The position numbers and the translations under genes were made by a program. From Spirosoma panaciterrae DSM 21099 (lineage in GTDB: Bacteria; Bacteroidota; Bacteroidia; Cytophagales; Spirosomataceae): a stretch of DNA of 64,000 nucleotides. The stretch's first letter is position 1, and every line of letters begins with the position of its first letter. The notes below the pieces were generated by a model. It saw only the letters and a list, made by a program, of their open reading frames with translations. It did no database searches and was not told the origin of the DNA. The DNA lies in contig NZ_KB893173.1 in NCBI RefSeq assembly GCF_000374025.1, forward strand, positions 372,001 through 436,000, in the 5' to 3' direction. Shown here piece by piece: positions 57,734-64,000 of this stretch.

Positions 57734-58346
57734 TGTACTGGCTGGTTAAGGCTGTGATAAAATCTGTTTTTCTATAATTAACTGTTAAAAAGTCGGTCCA
57801 GTTTTTGATAAGCTGTAATCCATATTGGGTCAAAGCGGCTTCGGGGTGAAACTGGATTCCCCAGATAGGCAACGCATGATGTCGCATAGCCATGATCTCA
57901 TTCTGTTCCGTAAGAGCCGTTGTCACCAGCGCATCCGGCATGTTGGTTAAGACGAGCGAGTGATACCGAGTCACATCAAATGTTTCGGGCATCTTCTGCC
58001 AGAGCACATCGTTCGTGAGCGTTCGAATGGTCGATACTTTACCATGCATCGGGCGTTGGGCAGGCTTTAGCTCAGCACCAAAATATTGACCAATGGCCTG
58101 ATGCCCCAAACAAACCCCCAGCATAGGAACCCGCTGATGAAAATACTGAATAAGGCCCATCAACGAGCCTGACTCACTGGGGACACCTGGGCCGGGCGAT
58201 AAGACAACGGCATCAACCGGGCCCTCTGTCAATCGTTCCCACGATTCGTTGTTCCGAACCACACGACAGGTGGCTCCAGCCTGTTGCAAATAATCAACCA
58301 GCATGTAGGTAAACGAATCGAAATTATCAACAACCAATAGATTCAT
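57717..58346 (-). CDS. pabA: Aminodeoxychorismate/anthranilate synthase glutamine amidotransferase subunit
   Basis: A 209-residue class I glutamine amidotransferase delivering ammonia from glutamine to chorismate. The start LLVVDNFDSFTYMLVDYLQ, the catalytic cysteine in LGVCLGHQAIG, and the His-Glu pair in GIQFHPEAAL are typical of PabA/TrpG. The partner component I (pabB or trpE) is not in this window, so the split between folate and tryptophan use is unresolved. It overlaps the hydrolase gene downstream. Confidence 0.92.
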   Translation of the reverse strand: MNLLVVDNFDSFTYMLVDYLQQAGATCRVVRNNESWERLTEGPVDAVVLSPGPGVPSESGSLMGLIQYFHQRVPMLGVCLGHQAIGQYFGAELKPAQRPMHGKVSTIRTLTNDVLWQKMPETFDVTRYHSLVLTNMPDALVTTALTEQNEIMAMRHHALPIWGIQFHPEAALTQYGLQLIKNWTDFLTVNYRKTDFITALTSQYNELYY

Positions 58347-58500
58347 GTGTATATAACCCAGGAAGCTGCCGCAAAATTAACGTTTTCTAAAAAAAAGCAA
58401 GAACCATTAAATAATATCATTTGATTATCAGCTTGTTATATTTTTATTAAATTTGAAATATCCAATTTTTATTAAAAAAGTACCACAACAAAAGGTCGTA

Positions 58501-58533
58501 TTGACCATTCAGTATGTTCAGCCATTAACTTTG
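58501..58533 (+). promoter_or_regulatory. Promoter of the flavin amine oxidase-type gene
   Basis: TTG (58501-58503), 22 bases, then TAACTTTG (58526-58533), a full match to TAnnTTTG. Transcription would begin about 26 bases before the ATG at 58566. Confidence 0.5.
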
Positions 58534-58565
58534 ACCGTTATTTTAGCGCTAAATACGATTTCACC

Positions 58566-59873
58566 ATGTCAATTGATTCATCAGATACTGAATCGCCTGT
58601 TATTATTGTCGGTGCCGGAATCGCAGGGCTGACCTGTGCGGTGTATTTGAAACAAGCCGGTATCCATGCGCTCGTGCTGGAGGCCAGCGATGGCGTTGGC
58701 GGACGCATACGCACCGATCAGGTCGATGGGTTTCAACTAGACAGAGGATTTCAAATCCTGCTAACCGCTTATCCTGAAGCACAGCGGTTGCTCAATTATT
58801 CGGCACTCAATCTGCAATCTTTCCGATCAGGAGCGCTCATTCACGACCAGAATCAGTGGCTTACGCTGGTCAATCCACTTCAAGAGCCAACGGCTGTATT
58901 TCAAACGCTGGCTTCATCTGTAGGCACAATCGGCGATAAACTACGTATTGCCGAACTGATGCGTCGAACACAGGGGTCATCGACCGATGAATTATTCCAG
59001 CAGAAGCCCAGCACAACCCGGTCGTTTCTGCGGGAGTTTGGGTTTTCGGATCAGATCATCGAGCGCTTTTTCCGACCATTTTTTGGCGGGGTTTTTCTGG
59101 AAGATGCCCTATCGACCTCAAGCAACTTTTTTGAGTTCTGTTTTCATATGTTTTTCAAAGGCGAAGCTGCCGTTCCGGCCAACGGGATGGGGGCAATCCC
59201 GGCACAGCTCGCCGAACGGCTGCTACCCGGCCAAATCTGGCTGAATCGCCCGGTCGAACAAGTTAATGGGAATACCGTGCGGCTAGTCGATGGAAAAACG
59301 CTGACGGCTAAAGCAATCGTACTGGCTGTTGATGGTGCTCAGGCGGCTGCGCTTTATAGCGGGTCAGACCGGGAGAACGGCAAGCCTTTCCAGCCGGCTT
59401 TCAATCAGACAACCTGTACCTATTTTTCGGCGCCTAAATCTCCGAGCCCAGTGAATGCCAAAAAACTTCTGATGCTGAATACGCAGGCCCATTCGGTCGT
59501 ACATCATCTTGCCGTTATGAGTGATGTAGCGCCTACCTACGCCCCGGAAGGTCATAGCCTGATTTCGGTAAGTACGCAAAATCTACCCAACCTAGCCCCT
59601 ATAGACCACACTACGCTGGCCAGCCAGATTCAGCAGGAATTAAGCGGCTGGTTTGGCGATGAGGTACAACACTGGAAGCATGTACGAACGTATACCATTC
59701 CTGACGCTTTACCAGCTTACAATCCCGAACAGGCAGGTGAGAACGTACTTCGGCAACCGCTTCAACTGATCGAGCATCTGTATCAGTGTGGCGATCATAC
59801 CGCTTATCCATCCATCAATGCGGCCATGCAAACAGGTCGGGAAGTTGCCGAGATGATTACCCATCGCTTGTAG
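58566..59873 (+). CDS. FAD-dependent amine oxidase/phytoene desaturase-type oxidoreductase
   Basis: A 435-residue flavoprotein. The ADP-binding fold is at the start (VIIVGAGIAGLTCAVYLKQAG, residues 13-33) followed by the GG motif (LEASDGVGGRIRTD). The C-terminal FAD segment reads YQCGDHTAYPSINAAMQTG. Members oxidise amines or desaturate carotenoid/lipid chains; this branch (with GFQLDRGFQILLTAYPEA) is widespread in Bacteroidota and uncharacterised. It ends at a strong bidirectional terminator. Confidence 0.88.
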   Translation: MSIDSSDTESPVIIVGAGIAGLTCAVYLKQAGIHALVLEASDGVGGRIRTDQVDGFQLDRGFQILLTAYPEAQRLLNYSALNLQSFRSGALIHDQNQWLTLVNPLQEPTAVFQTLASSVGTIGDKLRIAELMRRTQGSSTDELFQQKPSTTRSFLREFGFSDQIIERFFRPFFGGVFLEDALSTSSNFFEFCFHMFFKGEAAVPANGMGAIPAQLAERLLPGQIWLNRPVEQVNGNTVRLVDGKTLTAKAIVLAVDGAQAAALYSGSDRENGKPFQPAFNQTTCTYFSAPKSPSPVNAKKLLMLNTQAHSVVHHLAVMSDVAPTYAPEGHSLISVSTQNLPNLAPIDHTTLASQIQQELSGWFGDEVQHWKHVRTYTIPDALPAYNPEQAGENVLRQPLQLIEHLYQCGDHTAYPSINAAMQTGREVAEMITHRL

Positions 59874-59883
59874 TCATTCTACA

Positions 59884-59932
59884 GAAAACAAAGCGTCCCG
59901 AAAACCTGGAGCTTTCGGGACGCTTTGTTTTC
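59884..59932. terminator. Bidirectional terminator
   Basis: A perfect 20-bp stem from the arm GAAAACAAAGCGTCCCGAAA and its exact inverse, around a 9-base loop, between two convergent genes. A and T runs on both sides make it function in both directions. Confidence 0.93.
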
Positions 59933-59945
59933 AACGACTTTCGTT

Positions 59946-61577
59946 CTATTGCTTCGTGCTTAGCTGATCCAGCAACACATAACGGGCCCGATTCTGCTCC
60001 GTTTCGCCGTGGGTATTTACATCAATACGCATCACCGGAACAGCCTTATCGCTGGTAACAGGTGCCCATTTGGGTAAGCCTGGTCCATTGGGATTCCCGG
60101 TTTTGATAAAGTTGGCAAAGTAGTTCTGCATCACTTCCGACACCTTATAATCGTCGGGGGTCCAGGCATACACTTTATTGCTGGCCAGATTTCCCATAGC
60201 ATACTCAATTTCGGCTGAGTGAACTGCTCCACGAGCCGGTGGCATTTTCATAGCTGCGGCATCGCCCCCTTTTACAACACCACCAGCCAGTCCAGGAGCC
60301 GCATCGCCCATAGCTGCCGTCATGGCCGGGCGCGGACGAGCATACATGTAGCGATACACGGCTTTACCACCCCCTGTTTTGGCCTGGAGGTCGGACCACC
60401 GCCAGGTGCTGTAGCCAATAAACCGATCACTGGCCAGGTCGGTAGCCACTTGCATTACCTGTTCGTCAGAGCTGGCCGGGTATACTTTCAGCACCTCGTC
60501 GGCCTGCTCTTTGTAAAGCTTCTTGACGGCATTGGTATAATTTTCAACCGTTGGCTTTTCCTGTCCCATTACGGCGCGGTAGTTCATTTCTTCCGAATTC
60601 CAGCCAACCAGCAAAGGCACATGTGCCTGTTCACCAGCCGCGTACAGCTCCGCCGGAGCTTTCGGAAAGAAGTACCCATCGATAGCCGACGTGAACCAGG
60701 GGACACCGGGTTTAGCCGTTGCTTCCAGCAGTTTTTCGGCCGACATCGCCCGTAATTCGGCCAATGAGTTAGCTCCTGCACCCGTCGCAAACTTAACCCC
60801 CATTTCTTCAGCCGCCGATAAGGTCGACGGTGGCAAAGTACCAAGCAACGAGCCACTTTCACCAATCGCCCCTGCAATCAGGTTTTTCGACAAAGGCGAC
60901 ACCATCTGGGCACTTACCGATACTGAACCTGCCGACTCCCCTGCAATGGTTACTTTCTTTGGATCGCCCCCAAATGCGGCAATATTTTGCTGTACCCAGC
61001 GAAGGGCTGCTGTCTGGTCCAGGTACCCGTAATTGCTGGATGCATGATGGGGAGACTCTTTGGTCAGTTCGGGGTGTGCCATGAACCCGAAAACGCCCAG
61101 GCGGTAATTTACGGTAAGAGCAACGATGCCCTTTTTAGCCATGCTCTCGCCATCATACCGGGCCTCTGAACCGTCGCCAGCAACAAAACCGCCCCCGTAG
61201 AAATAGACCAGTACAGGTAGTTTTTCGTTCGACGACTTGGCGGGTGTCCATACATTAAGGTATAAACAGTCTTCGCTCATACCATCCGACCGGAATCCCA
61301 TATCGCCAAAAATAGCGCGTTGCATGGCACGTGGCCCAAAATGATCGGTTTTACGCACACCCTGCCAGTTCTTAACAGGCTGGGGCTCTTTCCAGCGCAA
61401 ATCACCGACCGGGGGTTGTGCAAACGGAATGCCTTTAAATGCACGAATACCGCTGGCTTCCGTAACGCCCTCTACCATCCCATTCGCGGTCCTGATCTGC
61501 GGACCTGCTGTCGACTGTGCCACAGCCTGGTAGGCCAGTTGGGTTGTCAGAAGCGAAAGCACTAAAAAGGTTTTCAT
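59946..61577 (-). CDS. Type B carboxylesterase
   Basis: A 543-residue exported esterase with a leader MKTFLVLSLLTTQLAYQAVAQ. The fold is clear: IRAFKGIPFAQPPVGDLRWKEP, EDCLYLNVWTP, the oxyanion hole YFYGGGFVAGDGSE, the nucleophile in IAGESAGSVSVS, and the His in GAVHSAEIEYAMGN. It hydrolyses carboxylic esters or lactones in the periplasm. A double TTGTnACAA site and a divergent Nudix-type regulator suggest control by a sugar-acid-like ligand. Monocistronic; terminator shared with the flavoprotein. Confidence 0.93.
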   Translation of the reverse strand: MKTFLVLSLLTTQLAYQAVAQSTAGPQIRTANGMVEGVTEASGIRAFKGIPFAQPPVGDLRWKEPQPVKNWQGVRKTDHFGPRAMQRAIFGDMGFRSDGMSEDCLYLNVWTPAKSSNEKLPVLVYFYGGGFVAGDGSEARYDGESMAKKGIVALTVNYRLGVFGFMAHPELTKESPHHASSNYGYLDQTAALRWVQQNIAAFGGDPKKVTIAGESAGSVSVSAQMVSPLSKNLIAGAIGESGSLLGTLPPSTLSAAEEMGVKFATGAGANSLAELRAMSAEKLLEATAKPGVPWFTSAIDGYFFPKAPAELYAAGEQAHVPLLVGWNSEEMNYRAVMGQEKPTVENYTNAVKKLYKEQADEVLKVYPASSDEQVMQVATDLASDRFIGYSTWRWSDLQAKTGGGKAVYRYMYARPRPAMTAAMGDAAPGLAGGVVKGGDAAAMKMPPARGAVHSAEIEYAMGNLASNKVYAWTPDDYKVSEVMQNYFANFIKTGNPNGPGLPKWAPVTSDKAVPVMRIDVNTHGETEQNRARYVLLDQLSTKQ

Positions 61578-61601
61578 TTGAAGTCAATTAAGGATTTTAT
61601 G

Positions 61602-61630
61602 TATTATTGTCACAATTTGTTACAATAATA
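61602..61630. promoter_or_regulatory. Candidate operator, two TTGTnACAA sites in a larger palindrome
   Basis: TTGTCACAA (61607-61615) and TTGTTACAA (61617-61625) are 10 bases apart and are framed by the 9-bp inverted repeat TATTATTGT/ACAATAATA. The site is 25 bases upstream of the carboxylesterase start and about 95 bases upstream of the regulator start, a natural place for repression of both. Confidence 0.65.
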
Positions 61631-61724
61631 AAAACTGGCTCCGATACTACCAAAGTTTTTGTTACTTGCCGTCAACGAAGTGCTGTCAAAGCGATGTTTT
61701 GACCGAAGAAAAATTACGAACCGT

Positions 61725-62465
61725 ATGCGTGAGCGATTACATCCCGAAGAAATACAGGCCGATGGTGCAGGTTTTTTGCCCAGTCTGGCTATCGACACCG
61801 TTATTTTTGGGTTTCATGAAGGCCAGCTAAAGATTCTGCTTCTGGAATACAAGAACACCAACTGGTTAGCCTTGCCGGGTGGTTTCGTCCGGGAAACGGA
61901 GAATTTGAATGATGCAGCCCGGCGCGTACTTGCCGAACGAACCAGCCTACAGGGTATTTATCTGGAGCAGTTTTATACGTTTGGCGACCTCGACCGCTAC
62001 GATCCCACTCCCCTAAGGGCCATTATGTCGGCGCATGGCCTCAACTACTCCGATCATCACTGGCTGCTCCGTCGCTTCGTTTCGGTCGGGTACTATGCTT
62101 TGGTCGACTTCACGAAAGCCGTACCCGTACCCGATCTGCTGGCCGACCGCTGCGACTGGTACGACCTGGCCAACCTGCCGCCTTTGATGCAAGACCACCA
62201 GAAAATTGTTCAGAAAGCGCTGGACACTTTACGGATTGAACTGGACCGGAAACTGATCGGCTTCAACCTACTCTCCGAAACCTTTACTATGGCTGATTTA
62301 CAGCGACTTTACGAAACCATTTTAGGGCAGAAACTACATCGATCGGGATTCCAGCGAAAGATGCTCAGTCTGGAGATTCTGGAACGGCTCGACAAACAAT
62401 ACAGTGGAGGAGCCCACAAAGCACCTTATCTTTACCGATTCGCTTTCGATAAAAAGCCGGAATAA
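61725..62465 (+). CDS. Nudix-type transcriptional regulator (NrtR/AraR-like)
   Basis: A 246-residue regulator: an N-terminal Nudix fold (about residues 20-165) and a C-terminal winged helix (NLLSETFTMADLQRLYETILG, then HRSGFQRKMLSLEILERL). In the Nudix box the metal-binding Glu residues are altered: the canonical R-E-x-x-E-E-x-G reads RVLAERTS. So hydrolysis is probably lost and the domain senses a ligand, as in NrtR and AraR. The ATG is preferred to one 22 codons upstream. It is divergent from the carboxylesterase gene. Confidence 0.88.
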   Translation: MRERLHPEEIQADGAGFLPSLAIDTVIFGFHEGQLKILLLEYKNTNWLALPGGFVRETENLNDAARRVLAERTSLQGIYLEQFYTFGDLDRYDPTPLRAIMSAHGLNYSDHHWLLRRFVSVGYYALVDFTKAVPVPDLLADRCDWYDLANLPPLMQDHQKIVQKALDTLRIELDRKLIGFNLLSETFTMADLQRLYETILGQKLHRSGFQRKMLSLEILERLDKQYSGGAHKAPYLYRFAFDKKPE

Positions 62466-62536
62466 TCATGCACTGATGGCTGCGCAGCTTCCGACGAAGA
62501 ACCTGTTCAGATCACCCCGGCCAACTGTAAACTTCC

Positions 62537-63346
62537 ATGCCAGCAAACGTCTTTGTTCGTTATGGTCTGCTCGTACTAATTGCACTGCCAATTGGTTTTT
62601 TGCTGCTTAACCCTCAGATTCTCCGCTCTGTATGGATTGAAAAATCCGGCAACTTCCAGGCAGCCCAAGGTATGCCCAACGTATATATCGGTCGGTCGGC
62701 TACACCACAGCAACGCTCCGCGTTTCGTACGTATGTTGGTCAGGCCCGGAATCGCATCCGGCGTTTTTGGGGAAGTCAGCAAGTGCGGGCCATTCTGATT
62801 TACTGCCCTACTCAGCCCGACTATGAGCAGTATTGCGCCGGGGGCGAAGGAGCAGGTTGTAGCCTGGGCACGCCATGGGGTAGTGCGTATTTGATCCTCG
62901 GACCCGATGGGAATGATGTCGATGTCATTGCGCATGAACTGTGTCACGACGAATTGTTTGTCCGGCTGGGTTGGTGGCGGGTAAAGCGCCAGATACCGCA
63001 ATGGTTCAACGAAGGGCTGGCGCTTATGGTCGATTATCGATATAGTCACCCTGCAATCTGGGAACGCCCCGATCAGCCAGAAACGACTTTTTCGAGACCA
63101 GATCATGAGCCTACCAGACCCTACACCCATCATCCGATGCTAAAACTTTCGGAACTGGAAACGACCCGTGACTTCTTTGGAAGCGATTACAACCATACCA
63201 TGTTGGCCTATCAGATAGCGGCTGATGAAGTAGCCCGCTGGCTGTCGCGCGTAGGCCGGCGAAACGTACCCGCACTGACCACTGCCGTGGCATCAGGAGA
63301 ATCGTTCAGAAAAGCCTACCAGCGCATCGAAAAACAGAGCCATTAA
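62537..63346 (+). CDS. Membrane-anchored HExxH metallopeptidase-like protein
   Basis: A 269-residue protein with an N-terminal signal anchor (YGLLVLIALPIGFLLLNP). A gluzincin-type zinc motif follows: HELCHDELF (HExxH at about residues 134-138) and, 20-30 residues later, PQWFNEGLALMVD, where the glutamate can be the third ligand. This pattern is found in peptidase MA-like proteins. Substrate is unknown. It lies 71 bases after the Nudix regulator in the same direction but may have its own promoter. Confidence 0.78.
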   Translation: MPANVFVRYGLLVLIALPIGFLLLNPQILRSVWIEKSGNFQAAQGMPNVYIGRSATPQQRSAFRTYVGQARNRIRRFWGSQQVRAILIYCPTQPDYEQYCAGGEGAGCSLGTPWGSAYLILGPDGNDVDVIAHELCHDELFVRLGWWRVKRQIPQWFNEGLALMVDYRYSHPAIWERPDQPETTFSRPDHEPTRPYTHHPMLKLSELETTRDFFGSDYNHTMLAYQIAADEVARWLSRVGRRNVPALTTAVASGESFRKAYQRIEKQSH

Positions 63347-63352
63347 ATCAGG

Positions 63353-64000
63353 CTACCATTTTAGAATGCGCCGGGTAGTTTTTCGATCGCCAATCTGGAT
63401 GTGCAGCAGGTAGGTTCCTGGCGGATACGCATCGAGTTGAATCGTAGACGCTGCCTGCCGGGTTTCACGCACCTGTACGGGGCGCCCGTTTACCTCCGTC
63501 AACGTTAACAAGGCTATCTGGCCTGGAGCTAAGCCATTGATCTGAACGGTTACCGCATGGGTTGCCGGAACGGGATATACATCTACATCAGCCATTGGCG
63601 AAGGATCGTCGACGCCAAGCAGTGGGGCAACAACCACGAAAACGCTCCTGGTAACCACCCCACCTTTTCCACACACATTATTCACGTCTACCAATTGATA
63701 AGCTGTTGATTTAAGAGGCTTTACCTGAACCAAATAGGGATTGACCGTGGCAATCAGGGAAACCACAGCCCCTGGTCCATTGGCGGTACTATCCCGATAG
63801 CTGAAATTCCAGGGAGCTGCCCCGGTAAACGTAACCGATAGGCTGGCCGGTTGGCCTTCGTAAACCGTTTGGTTACCCGTAAGCGAAGCCGTTGGTAGAA
63901 GGGCTGGTAATGCCGTAACGGCAACAGTATTCGAAACGCCCCCCGTCAATTCGGCCGTATACGTACCCGACTCCCGGACAACGATCGCCTGGTCCGTACG
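63353..64000 (-). CDS. T9SS type A cargo protein, C-terminal part (5' end outside the window)
   Basis: The stop codon is in the window and the open frame continues without interruption to the right edge, so only the last 215 codons or so are seen. They include an Ig-like module (GNQTVYEGQPASLSVTF ... PWNFSYRD), then a Por secretion tail: VDVYPVPATHAVTVQIN, followed by GRPVQVRETRQA and LDAYPPGTYLLHIQIGDRKTTRRILKW. This is the type A sorting domain of the type IX secretion system. The functional N-terminal part cannot be judged. Confidence 0.9.
   Translation of the reverse strand, partial: RTDQAIVVRESGTYTAELTGGVSNTVAVTALPALLPTASLTGNQTVYEGQPASLSVTFTGAAPWNFSYRDSTANGPGAVVSLIATVNPYLVQVKPLKSTAYQLVDVNNVCGKGGVVTRSVFVVVAPLLGVDDPSPMADVDVYPVPATHAVTVQINGLAPGQIALLTLTEVNGRPVQVRETRQAASTIQLDAYPPGTYLLHIQIGDRKTTRRILKW

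Noticed and set aside
1-64000. CRISPR arrays, rRNA genes, prophage or restriction-modification and other defence genes
   Set aside because: No regularly spaced identical repeats, rRNA motifs, phage structural genes or defence-type domains were seen in the window.

Overview
The window looks like chromosomal DNA of a member of the Bacteroidota, most likely a Cytophagales bacterium of the Spirosoma type. The signs are a gliding-motility/T9SS type B C-terminal domain, a T9SS type A sorting tail, several secreted proteins with outer-membrane barrel features, LytTR/LytS signalling, a Nudix-type sugar-acid regulator, few Shine-Dalgarno sites, and promoters that fit the Bacteroidota pattern TTG-N19-22-TAnnTTTG. 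Genus-level placement is inference.

Layout. 0.2-3.4 kb: acetyltransferase, unknown protein, DGPF/YCII protein next to an ECF42-like sigma factor, and an OsmC protein. 3.4-8.3 kb: lipoprotein, large T9SS type B protein, an overlooked 41-codon membrane peptide gene, and a small secreted protein. 8.35-10.11 kb: an IS3-family element with perfect 19-bp inverted ends, an A6G frameshift site between orfA and orfB, and an extra membrane-protein gene inside the ends. 10.4-13.8 kb: an exported PPC/DUF296 protein, a large surface protein and an AT-rich empty stretch. 13.8-34.7 kb: mostly housekeeping and stress genes (thioesterase, phosphosulfolactate synthase, DedA, aroE, GH25 lysozyme, 1-Cys peroxiredoxin, NarL-type two-component pair, tRNA-Ala, NlpC/P60, tex, cold-shock protein, M23 peptidase, acyltransferase, CCA/polyA polymerase, a degenerate YrdC protein, AI-2E exporter, a nitrilase-like protein lacking its catalytic residues, bshB1). 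34.8-40.3 kb: a hybrid propeller histidine kinase divergent from a GAF histidine kinase plus LytTR regulator, with a 21-bp-phased direct repeat between them. 40.4-47.4 kb: S9 peptidase, secreted unknowns and a VWA protein with a large internal duplication. 47.5-53.2 kb: a glucarate/galactarate catabolic cluster (aldolase, GntP permease, tartronate semialdehyde reductase, mannonate-dehydratase-like protein, glucarate dehydratase). 53.4-58.3 kb: two barrel proteins, nadK, CBS protein, hydrolase and pabA in one direction. 58.6-64 kb: amine-oxidase-type flavoprotein, carboxylesterase divergent from a Nudix-type regulator with a TTGTnACAA double operator, a HExxH peptidase, and the end of a T9SS cargo protein that runs off the right edge.

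The most unusual signal is a set of intergenic fold-back structures (upstream of dedA, tex, garR and nadK). Each is built from short words repeated at a fixed period that differs between loci (7, 10, 8 and 7 bp). Each has a purine-rich arm first and a pyrimidine-rich arm ending 3-7 nt before the start codon of the downstream gene. The polarity is the same in all four, and three of them fill the whole spacer between co-directional genes. Two weaker stems upstream of aroE and gntP have the same polarity. I do not recognise this as a named element.
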